Positions 45,586 through 53,582 of a stretch of 64,000 nucleotides of DNA are shown piece by piece (within the stretch, counting starts at the first letter, position 1; the number at the start of each line of letters is the position of its first letter). Under the pieces are notes generated by a model. The model searched no databases and was not told the DNA's origin. It saw nothing but the letters and a program-made list of their open reading frames with translations. The position numbers and the translations under genes are program-made. Origin of the DNA: Lachnospiraceae bacterium (lineage in GTDB: Bacteria; Bacillota; Clostridia; Lachnospirales; Lachnospiraceae); contig JAFYYN010000036.1 of NCBI GenBank assembly GCA_017557525.1, forward strand, positions 62,001-126,000. Reading direction: 5' to 3'.

Positions 45586-46446
45586 ATGGCAGATATACTT
45601 TCAGGACTTGAGTCCATGGGGCTTGGCGGGCTGAGCAATGTTGATCTTTTCCATGATAAGGCCAAAACTCCCGCACCTAAAAAGGAGCCCGAGAAAAAAG
45701 AAGAAAAAAAGACGATTGAAGAGAAAGATCTTTTATACGACAGGAATGTCGAGTGTAACTGCTGTGGATATACTTTTAAGGAAAAGACCATAAGGATGGG
45801 CAAGGCCAGGATGGTATTCCAGGATATGGATCTGCGCCCACGTTACGATGATATTGATTCCCTGAAATACAATATTACTGCGTGCCCTAAATGCGGATAT
45901 GCGGCCCTGACAAAGGAGTTTTCACGTCTGTCTTACGGTCAGGCACGCATGATAAAGGAAAAGATCAGTATTAATTTCACGGGGCTTAAGACTGATTGTG
46001 AGACTTATTCCTATGATGATGCTATCTCAAGGAGCAAGCTGGCTCTGGTCAATTCAGTGGTTAAAAAGGGAAAGGTAAGCGAAAGAGCCTATATTTGCCT
46101 TACTCTTGGCTGGCTTACCAGAGGAAAATCTGAGGCAATCACTGAAAACACTCCTAACAGGGCGATGTTTACCAAGCAACTCGCCGAGGAGGAAAATGAA
46201 TACCTCAAAAAGGCAGCAGAAGGTTTTACCGAGGCACTTCAGAAGGAATCCTTCCCAATCTGCGGACTTGACGAGTATACCTTCTTTTATCTGCTTGCGG
46301 CTCTTAATTATGAAACCGGGAATTACAAGGATTCCTTGAAATATGTAGAAAAAATCCTCATAAACAGGGCTTTGAGCGACAGGATAAAGGATAAGGCCAG
46401 AAGGATAAAGGATGCAATAGCTGAGATCAGTGAATCCAACCTTTAA
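45586..46446 (+). CDS. DUF2225 family protein
   Basis: 286 residues, cytoplasmic. Two zinc-ribbon-like cysteine pairs: CNCCGYTF (about 46-53) and ACPKCGYAAL (about 102-111). The C-terminal half is helical with TPR-like spacing (LAALNYETGNYKDSLKYVEK). A Lys/Glu-rich linker spans 25-45. Function unknown. GGAGGG precedes ATG 45586. Operon with the upstream hydrolase and the downstream DUF6062-like gene. Confidence 0.85.
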   Translation: MADILSGLESMGLGGLSNVDLFHDKAKTPAPKKEPEKKEEKKTIEEKDLLYDRNVECNCCGYTFKEKTIRMGKARMVFQDMDLRPRYDDIDSLKYNITACPKCGYAALTKEFSRLSYGQARMIKEKISINFTGLKTDCETYSYDDAISRSKLALVNSVVKKGKVSERAYICLTLGWLTRGKSEAITENTPNRAMFTKQLAEEENEYLKKAAEGFTEALQKESFPICGLDEYTFFYLLAALNYETGNYKDSLKYVEKILINRALSDRIKDKARRIKDAIAEISESNL

Positions 46447-46459
46447 TGAGTTTTAACTG

Positions 46460-46524
46460 CTCGGTGCGGTGCCTATGCAGGCAGGACACCGGGGCAATTC
46501 ACAAATTTTATGCCTGCGGAAAGG
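46460..46524 (+). promoter_or_regulatory. Pseudoknot leader with Shine-Dalgarno, copy 3 (DUF6062-like gene)
   Basis: Stem 1 is CTCGGTG (46460-46466) with CACCGGG (46487-46493), one G-T pair; a second CGGTG at 46467 could compete. The loop holds GCAGGCA (46477-46483), complementary to TGCCTGC (46511-46517). GGAAAGG (46518-46524) follows directly, 7 nt before ATG 46532. It lies within an operon, after the DUF2225 stop. Confidence 0.6.
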
Positions 46525-46531
46525 TTTGAGA

Positions 46532-47254
46532 ATGGACGAACAATTATATGCGATCCCGGTCAACGACGCTTTTAACGAGGATACAGAATGCCCGGTGTGT
46601 TCTATGTACGCATCTCTTCAGAAGAATGCGATAGAATTTACCATGGGTCCCTCATACATGGAGGATGATGTACGTATGGAGACCAATGAGGTTGGTTTCT
46701 GCGCAAAGCATGTGGAGATGATGTATGGAAATCAGAACCGTCTGGGACTGGGTCTTATGCTTCACACCCATATGCAGAATCTGATCAAGGAGACCGAGAA
46801 GGCTCAGAAAAAGGGCAGGAGCTCGGGCGGCGGATTCTTTAAGAAAAATACCGAAGGCTCAGCTGTTTCGGCATATATGCGCCAGGTAAAGAACAGCTGC
46901 TATATCTGTAACCGCATCGAGAATATTTTCGAGAGGTATATCGATACCATTTTCTACCTATATGAAAAGGATTCAGCTTTTAAGGCTAAATTTGATGCCT
47001 CAAAGGGCTTCTGTGTTGATCATTATCAGGTGCTCTATGATGCAGCGGAATCTCACATGAGCGGCGGAGCATTAAAGGATTTCACCGCTAAGATCGATAA
47101 GCTTTTCCTTGAGAATATGAAGCGTGTATGTGACGATGTGGAGTGGTACACAGATAAATTTGATTACAGAAATAAGGATGCTGACTGGAAAAATTCCAAG
47201 GATGCTCTTATACGTGCAATAAAGAAGCTTGATAGTATCGAATTACAGCTTTGA
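46532..47254 (+). CDS. DUF6062-like protein with paired cysteine motifs
   Basis: 240 residues. Several CxxC-type pairs: TECPVCSMY near 18-26, EVGFCAKH near 55, NSCYICNRI near 125 and GFCVDHY near 165. The repeated C...C...H layout suggests two related metal-binding halves. I recall similar clostridial proteins as DUF6062 but cannot confirm it. ATG 46532 is right because GGAAAGG lies 7 nt before it; the earlier in-frame ATG 46469 falls inside the leader structure and would add 21 residues encoded by it. Confidence 0.75.
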   Translation: MDEQLYAIPVNDAFNEDTECPVCSMYASLQKNAIEFTMGPSYMEDDVRMETNEVGFCAKHVEMMYGNQNRLGLGLMLHTHMQNLIKETEKAQKKGRSSGGGFFKKNTEGSAVSAYMRQVKNSCYICNRIENIFERYIDTIFYLYEKDSAFKAKFDASKGFCVDHYQVLYDAAESHMSGGALKDFTAKIDKLFLENMKRVCDDVEWYTDKFDYRNKDADWKNSKDALIRAIKKLDSIELQL

Positions 47255-47260
47255 TAGGGT

Positions 47261-47288
47261 AAAAAGGTCTTTTCGAAGACCTTTTTGA
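47261..47288 (+). terminator. Terminator after the DUF6062-like gene
   Basis: AAAAAGGTCTT (47261-47271), stable TTCG tetraloop, AAGACCTTTTT (47276-47286). A strong intrinsic terminator. Confidence 0.93.
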
Positions 47289-47360
47289 GTGTCTCGAGGT
47301 ACTTTTGGAGCCACTTGGCATATAAAATAATAAAAAAAAGATAAATTTTTAAAAAAGTAC

Positions 47361-47388
47361 TTGCATTTTTGAAAATTCGTGGTATGAT
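47361..47388 (+). promoter_or_regulatory. Sigma-A promoter of groESL
   Basis: TTGCAT (47361-47366), 16-nt spacer, TATGAT (47383-47388), followed by the CIRCE operator. Confidence 0.75.
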
Positions 47389-47401
47389 ATCATTTAGTTG
47401 G

Positions 47402-47428
47402 TTAGCACTCAAAAAGTTTGAGTGCTAA
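47402..47428. promoter_or_regulatory. CIRCE operator (HrcA binding site)
   Basis: TTAGCACTC, 9-nt spacer, GAGTGCTAA: an exact match to the CIRCE consensus, between the promoter and groES. HrcA repression of the heat-shock operon is established for this element. Confidence 0.97.
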
Positions 47429-47463
47429 CAAAATAGAAAAAGATTATTTAGGAGGCAAGAGTC

Positions 47464-47748
47464 ATGAAATTAAGACCTTTAGGTGACAAAATTGTTTTAA
47501 AGCAGCTTGAAGCTGAAGAGACTACAAAGTCGGGTATCATTCTTACACCCAAGGCACAGGAGAAACCCCAGCAGGCTGAAGTAATCGCAGTAGGCCCCGG
47601 CGGAGTTATCGACGGCAAGGAAGTTAAGATGCAGGTTAAGGTAGGAGAAAAGGTTATCTACTCCAAGTACGCAGGCACAGAAGTTAAGCTTGACGGCGAG
47701 GAATACATCATCGTAAAGCAGAACGATGTTATCGCAGTTGTTGAGTAA
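47464..47748 (+). CDS. groES: Co-chaperonin GroES
   Basis: 94 residues, the 10-kDa lid of GroEL. MKLRPLGDKIVLKQLEAEET, the mobile loop KSGIILTPKAQEKP and GEKVIYSKYAGTE are canonical. TAGGAGG precedes ATG 47464. First gene of the CIRCE-controlled operon. An unusually long, hairpin-filled gap of 199 nt separates it from groEL. Confidence 0.98.
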   Translation: MKLRPLGDKIVLKQLEAEETTKSGIILTPKAQEKPQQAEVIAVGPGGVIDGKEVKMQVKVGEKVIYSKYAGTEVKLDGEEYIIVKQNDVIAVVE

Positions 47749-47782
47749 TAATGATAAAATGATAGTGATTGCCTTGATATAG

Positions 47783-49567
<1,785 letters not shown>

Positions 49568-49569
49568 AG

Positions 49570-49613
49570 GCATTACGAGAGCACGAAGTGCGAAGTAATG
49601 CGTCTGCTTTTTA
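49570..49613 (+). terminator. Terminator of groEL
   Basis: GCATTAC (49570-49576) with GTAATGC (49595-49601), inner stem GCAC/GTGC, followed by GTCTGCTTTTTA. Confidence 0.75.
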
Positions 49614-49711
49614 TATATGGAAAGGCAAGTAAGCAAAAGTATGAGTATAAAAGCCTCGCGAACATTTACAGCGCGGTAGCTTTTATAGATTATAAACAAG
49701 GAGACACGCAT

Positions 49712-50218
49712 ATGACAGGCTCTTACACGGAGAACTCGGTCAAAAGAAAAACCTCGCCGGCTACGTATTTTGCGAAGTTTGGCATAATCCTGATGGTAGT
49801 TGTTCTGTTCGCCTTTGGCTTCCTGATAAACCAGCAGCTGATCGTAATAGGCAGCATAGCATTAGGATGTGTAGCGGGATATGTCCTGTTCCCAAGATTC
49901 AGTGCGGAATATGAATATATCTTCTGCGACGGGCAGATAGATTTTGACAGGATAAACGGTGGAGAAAGCAGAAAGCATATATTAAGAGTCGATCTTGATA
50001 ATGTCGAAGTGCTGGCTCCGGAAACCTCACACGAGCTTGATAAATACAATAATTCAAACATCAAGGTAAGAAATTTTTCATCCCATGACCCTAATGCAAA
50101 GAAATACTGTATTGTCACCAGCGATGAGGCAAACCGTGTAAAGATAATATTTGAGCCTTCAGAAAAGATGCTTGAGCTTGCTAAAGCAAAATCTCCGAGA
50201 AAAGTAATAATCGAATAA
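49712..50218 (+). CDS. Small membrane protein (DUF6106-like)
   Basis: 168 residues. Two transmembrane helices at about 21-61 (FGIILMVVVLFAFGFLI and IGSIALGCVAGYVLF), then a soluble domain of about 100 residues (YEYIFCDGQIDFDRINGGES). I recall similar Lachnospiraceae proteins as DUF6106, but only tentatively. ATG 49712 is chosen for AAGGAG upstream. An earlier in-frame ATG at 49598 lies in the groEL terminator and adds an unlikely 38-residue extension. Confidence 0.6.
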   Translation: MTGSYTENSVKRKTSPATYFAKFGIILMVVVLFAFGFLINQQLIVIGSIALGCVAGYVLFPRFSAEYEYIFCDGQIDFDRINGGESRKHILRVDLDNVEVLAPETSHELDKYNNSNIKVRNFSSHDPNAKKYCIVTSDEANRVKIIFEPSEKMLELAKAKSPRKVIIE

Positions 50219-50223
50219 ATCAC

Positions 50224-50260
50224 AGGGCTGTCCCTAAAACGGATAGCCCTTTTATTATTT
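50224..50260 (+). terminator. Terminator after the small membrane protein gene
   Basis: AGGGCT (50224-50229) with AGCCCT (50245-50250), then TTTATTATTT. It overlaps the next gene's -35 region. Confidence 0.7.
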
Positions 50261-50287
50261 GACAAATCCTTGCAAATGAAGTAGAAT
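50259..50287 (+). promoter_or_regulatory. Sigma-A promoter of the amidase-like gene
   Basis: TTGACA (50259-50264), 17-nt spacer, TAGAAT (50282-50287). The transcript would start near 50294, about 20 nt before the pseudoknot leader. Confidence 0.8.
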
Positions 50288-50313
50288 ATACGATGAGTGA
50301 TTATGGACCTTTT

Positions 50314-50376
50314 CGGTTTGCGGAGCAGGCACCGCAGACCGGGATCCTATTGGAAAACCAAAACAGCCTGCGAAAG
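50314..50376 (+). promoter_or_regulatory. Pseudoknot leader, copy 4 (amidase-like gene)
   Basis: Stem 1 is CGGTTTGCGG (50314-50323) with CCGCAGACCG (50332-50341), ten pairs including one G-T. The 8-nt loop contains GCAGGC (50325-50330), complementary to GCCTGC (50366-50371), which ends 15 nt before ATG 50387. GAAAG (50372-50376) replaces GGAAAGG. A small TTGG-AAAA-CCAA hairpin sits between stems. Confidence 0.65.
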
Positions 50377-50386
50377 TGTAAGGATT

Positions 50387-50920
50387 ATGACAAAGAAAGA
50401 ATGGAAAAGGCGTAAAAGAAGAATGATCATAGCGGTAATATCTGCGACAATCATTGTCTTGGCAGGTATTACGGCTCTGGTATATATCGTTATGGGAGAG
50501 CTTAAGAAATCGACAGGTAATTCGGTACGTGACGACAGCTTGTACCTGTCTGTAAACGGAGTCACAAGGACCGGAGAAAAAGCGCCTCTCATAGGCATCA
50601 TATATGTACAGAATAGCGGTTTTACCGGACTATCTGCCCTGGAGCTCAGAAACAGGTATGAGCGTGCAGATCTGGTAAATCCCCTGCTTAAAAATCCTCT
50701 GGAAAAAAGCGCGCATTATGCCGTTGGAGTTGACGGGGTATGCATAGAGATGATACCCCTTACGGAAAAGGCACCGGGCGGAGACGACCGTATAATTATT
50801 ACCTACAGTCCCGACGCAGACGGAAACTTTACAGAGGCTGAGGAGAAGGCTTTAAACGATCTGATAGAGGATTTGATGGATGAGTATTCCATCGGTTCGG
50901 AAAATGTAATCATGGGTTAG
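50387..50920 (+). CDS. Membrane-anchored, degenerate N-acetylmuramoyl-L-alanine amidase-like protein
   Basis: 177 residues. One N-terminal transmembrane helix (about 13-36) after a very basic start (MTKKEWKRRKRR). The rest resembles amidase_2/PGRP proteins: SAHYAVGVDGVCIEMIPLTE and a later SPDADGNFTEAEEKALNDLI. The first zinc ligand position reads GIIYVQN instead of the usual I-H-Y/H-T, and the protein ends before the final zinc-binding segment, so catalysis looks lost. It may bind peptidoglycan. ATG 50387 is chosen because the earlier ATG codons fall in the leader hairpin. Confidence 0.55.
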   Translation: MTKKEWKRRKRRMIIAVISATIIVLAGITALVYIVMGELKKSTGNSVRDDSLYLSVNGVTRTGEKAPLIGIIYVQNSGFTGLSALELRNRYERADLVNPLLKNPLEKSAHYAVGVDGVCIEMIPLTEKAPGGDDRIIITYSPDADGNFTEAEEKALNDLIEDLMDEYSIGSENVIMG

Positions 50921-50973
50921 AAAAAGATAATGCCTGGCATTAAATATAATACGTTGATATTAAGGAGCAGAAA

Positions 50974-52212
50974 ATGGACGAGATTCAATTCAGAAGCATA
51001 ATGGAACAGTACGAGCAGCACAAGGTGCTTGAAAAGTTTGATACAATGAACGAGAGGGACAAGGAAAGGATCCTTAAGCAGTGCGATTTCCTTGATTTTA
51101 GTTTCTTAAACGCCCTTTCAAACCATGATCAGAAGCGTGGAAAGATAGAGCCCATCCGTACAATGAAGCTTGCTGAGATATTTGATAACCGTGAGAAATA
51201 CGAAAAGATCGGTACCGAGGCCTTAAAGGCAGGAAAGGTTGCAGCCCTTGTACTTGCAGGCGGTATGGGCACAAGGCTTGGCAGCGAGCATGCAAAGGGC
51301 ATGTATGATATCGGTATCACAAAGCCTGTATATATTTTCCAGAGAATGTTCGAAAATATGCTGGATGTAGTTGAGCAGACGGGCGCTGAAATACATCTCT
51401 TTATCATGACGAGCATTATAAATGACAGAGAAATTAAGGAATTCCTTTATGAGCATAAGTGCTTCGGTTATAACCCCAAGCTCGTGCATTTCTTTGTACA
51501 GGATATGTCTCCATGCATAGATTACGAGGGAAATATCATGTTTGTAAAGCCCGATGAATTTGCAATGTCTCCCAACGGAAACGGCGGATTCTATTCATCC
51601 ATGATGAATGCCGGGCTTGATGAGTTCTGCAGGGAACAGGGTATTGAATACATCAACGTATTTGCAATAGACAATGTACTCCAGAGAATTGCCGACCCTG
51701 TATTTGTTGGAGCTACCATAGACAGCGGCTTTGCCACAGGCGCAAAGGTTGTAAAGAAGGTTGATCCCGGTGAGAAGGTCGGCGCAATCTGCTTAGAGGA
51801 CGGTCAGCCTTCAGTAGTTGAATACTATGATATGACCGATGAGCTGCTTGAAGCTAAGGATGAAGAGGGCGAGCCGGCATATGAGTACGGAGTTATCCTC
51901 AATTACCTCTTTAGATTAAAAGAAATGGACGGTATTGTTAGAAATGAGATGCCCGTCCATATAGTAAAGAAAAAGGTGCCCTACCTTGCTGAGTCGAGCA
52001 CCTCTGAAACCGGATATATAACAGTAAATCCCGATAAGCCCAATGCATTCAAGCTCGAAACATTAACCCTTGATTTTGTAAGGATGATGGGAAGCTGTCT
52101 GCCTTTCGAGGTAGTGCGTGAAAAGGAATTTGCTCCGATCAAGAATCCTATGGGTGTTGATTCGGTTGAAAGCGCGAGAAACATGCTTTTGGCATTAGGC
52201 TACGAGTTATGA
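50974..52212 (+). CDS. UDP-sugar pyrophosphorylase (UDPGP family)
   Basis: 412 residues. LVLAGGMGTRLG at 93-103 is the nucleotide-binding loop of the eukaryote-type UDPGP family (UDP-N-acetylglucosamine/UDP-glucose pyrophosphorylase), which makes a UDP-sugar from UTP and a sugar-1-phosphate. NGNGGFYSSM and FAIDNVLQRI are further family motifs. GlcNAc-1-P is the likelier substrate, by resemblance to UAP1-type proteins. AAGGAG precedes ATG 50974. It could feed wall synthesis or the glycan cluster. Confidence 0.87.
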   Translation: MDEIQFRSIMEQYEQHKVLEKFDTMNERDKERILKQCDFLDFSFLNALSNHDQKRGKIEPIRTMKLAEIFDNREKYEKIGTEALKAGKVAALVLAGGMGTRLGSEHAKGMYDIGITKPVYIFQRMFENMLDVVEQTGAEIHLFIMTSIINDREIKEFLYEHKCFGYNPKLVHFFVQDMSPCIDYEGNIMFVKPDEFAMSPNGNGGFYSSMMNAGLDEFCREQGIEYINVFAIDNVLQRIADPVFVGATIDSGFATGAKVVKKVDPGEKVGAICLEDGQPSVVEYYDMTDELLEAKDEEGEPAYEYGVILNYLFRLKEMDGIVRNEMPVHIVKKKVPYLAESSTSETGYITVNPDKPNAFKLETLTLDFVRMMGSCLPFEVVREKEFAPIKNPMGVDSVESARNMLLALGYEL

Positions 52213-52716
52213 TCATTTCTTGCCGCAGCAGAATTTGTATTTCTTTCCTGAACCGCAGGGGCAGGGGTCGTTACGGCCGGGCTTTTTCTCAACGTGGATA
52301 GTGCCCGAAGCCTTCTGCTCCTTATAGAGTTCCTTACGGCGCTCTTCGGAGAGGATATCGTTCCACTCGGGTAAACCGTAAAGCCAGTCAGCCTTTGCGG
52401 CTACCATGTTGTAGTAGAGCTTTTCAGGATTGTAGTCAAGGCTTACCTCGGTATCCTCGGTCATTTCTTCAATAGGATTGGGGGTTTTAAGACTGTCGTT
52501 GATACCATCGAGGAAACCGGTCATGATACCGATCTTGGTACCGAATTTCTCGGCAAGAGCTTTAACGGTGCCGGTTACAGGTGTTCCGTTCTGCGAAAGA
52601 ATTTGTGAATAGATGTCTTTTTCAATGCCGAAATAGTTTCCCCAGAAAAGGTCATTGTCACGAGGGGTTCTTTCTGTTTCATAGGCAGCTTTGCGCCAGT
52701 CGGTTAATAAACTCAT
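52213..52716 (-). CDS. SEC-C motif protein
   Basis: 167 residues. A mostly helical N-terminal domain of about 140 residues that I do not recognise, then a C-terminal SEC-C zinc motif [19 protein letters not shown], like the tail of SecA. Such small proteins often act in protein or RNA quality control, but the role is unknown. The stop abuts the stop of the convergent UDPGP gene with no base between (TGATCA). Confidence 0.8.
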   Translation of the reverse strand: MSLLTDWRKAAYETERTPRDNDLFWGNYFGIEKDIYSQILSQNGTPVTGTVKALAEKFGTKIGIMTGFLDGINDSLKTPNPIEEMTEDTEVSLDYNPEKLYYNMVAAKADWLYGLPEWNDILSEERRKELYKEQKASGTIHVEKKPGRNDPCPCGSGKKYKFCCGKK

Positions 52717-52845
52717 AGATTATGCTCCGTTCCGCAGCTGTTAATCTGCTGCTAATATAGTTTTATTATAAATTGTTTTCAATTTCTTGTATTATATATG
52801 CTTTGTTCGGATATTGCAACAAAAGATTTTTAAAATGAGGGATAA

Positions 52846-53508
52846 ATGAGCTTTTTTTATACAGTGGAAGACGAAGCGGTAGCAGAGCTTACCGAGAAAA
52901 AATCAAGATTCATAGCTACCGTGCGGCCTGTAAAAAGCGAGGCGGAGGCTCTTGATTTTATCCGTGAAATGAAGAAAAAATACTGGGACGCAAGGCATAA
53001 CTGTTCAGCGTATATTGTCTTAGAGGACAATAACGAAGAGGCGGCTAAAGAACGAAGCTTTAAGGTGATAGAAAAGGCAAACGACGACGGGGAACCGTCA
53101 AAGACTGCCGGGAGTCCGATGTTAGAGGCTATTAAAGGAGCCGAGTTAAAAAACGTCGCAATAGTAGTGACGAGGTACTTTGGAGGTGTGCTGCTGGGTA
53201 CGGGCGGATTGGTCAGAGCCTACAGCGGAGCGGCACAGCTTGGGATAGAGGCTTCAAGCAAAGTTAAGATGGAGCTCTTAAACAAGATCCGCGTCATTAC
53301 CGATTATAATAGCTTTGGAAGGCTTAAGAATATAGCCGAAAATACAAGTGCTAAAGTGGAAGATACAGAATTTACCGATGAGGTTTCAACCATCTGCCTT
53401 TGCGATGATGCGGGTTTTGGCGTCATACAGGCGAGGATGAACGAAGCAACAGCCGGTAAATGTAAGATAGAGCTTTTGGATAGAAATTTCTATCCTTGGG
53501 AAATGTGA
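52846..53508 (+). CDS. yigZ: YigZ/IMPACT family protein
   Basis: 220 residues. IMPACT N-terminal domain with KKSRFIATVRPV, HNCSAYIV, NDDGEPSKTAGSPML and RYFGGVLLGTGGLVRAY, all hallmarks. The family binds ribosomes or nucleic acids in other organisms; the bacterial role is unclear. A weak GAGGGATAA site precedes ATG 52846. The PBP1A gene follows after 74 nt that hold a pseudoknot leader. Confidence 0.93.
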   Translation: MSFFYTVEDEAVAELTEKKSRFIATVRPVKSEAEALDFIREMKKKYWDARHNCSAYIVLEDNNEEAAKERSFKVIEKANDDGEPSKTAGSPMLEAIKGAELKNVAIVVTRYFGGVLLGTGGLVRAYSGAAQLGIEASSKVKMELLNKIRVITDYNSFGRLKNIAENTSAKVEDTEFTDEVSTICLCDDAGFGVIQARMNEATAGKCKIELLDRNFYPWEM

Positions 53509-53521
53509 AAAACTAGTTTTT

Positions 53522-53568
53522 CAGACGGTTTGCCCGGCAGGCAGACAGACCGTTTGATACATGCCTGC
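53522..53568 (+). promoter_or_regulatory. Pseudoknot leader, copy 5 (PBP1A gene)
   Basis: Stem 1 is CAGACGGT (53522-53529) with ACCGTTTG (53549-53556), one G-T pair. The loop presents GCAGGCA (53537-53543), complementary to TGCCTGC (53562-53568), which ends 14 nt before ATG 53583. Unlike the others it lacks GGAAAGG and any clear Shine-Dalgarno. A 16-nt palindrome, GAAAAACT-AGTTTTTC, directly precedes stem 1. Confidence 0.6.
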
Positions 53569-53582
53569 AAAATGATCAGAAA

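Noticed and set aside
46469-46531. N-terminal extension of the DUF6062-like protein
   Set aside because: The extension is encoded by the pseudoknot leader, and GGAAAGG sits 7 nt before ATG 46532.
49598-49711. N-terminal extension of the small membrane protein after groEL
   Set aside because: It starts within the groEL terminator hairpin; ATG 49712 has a proper AAGGAG.
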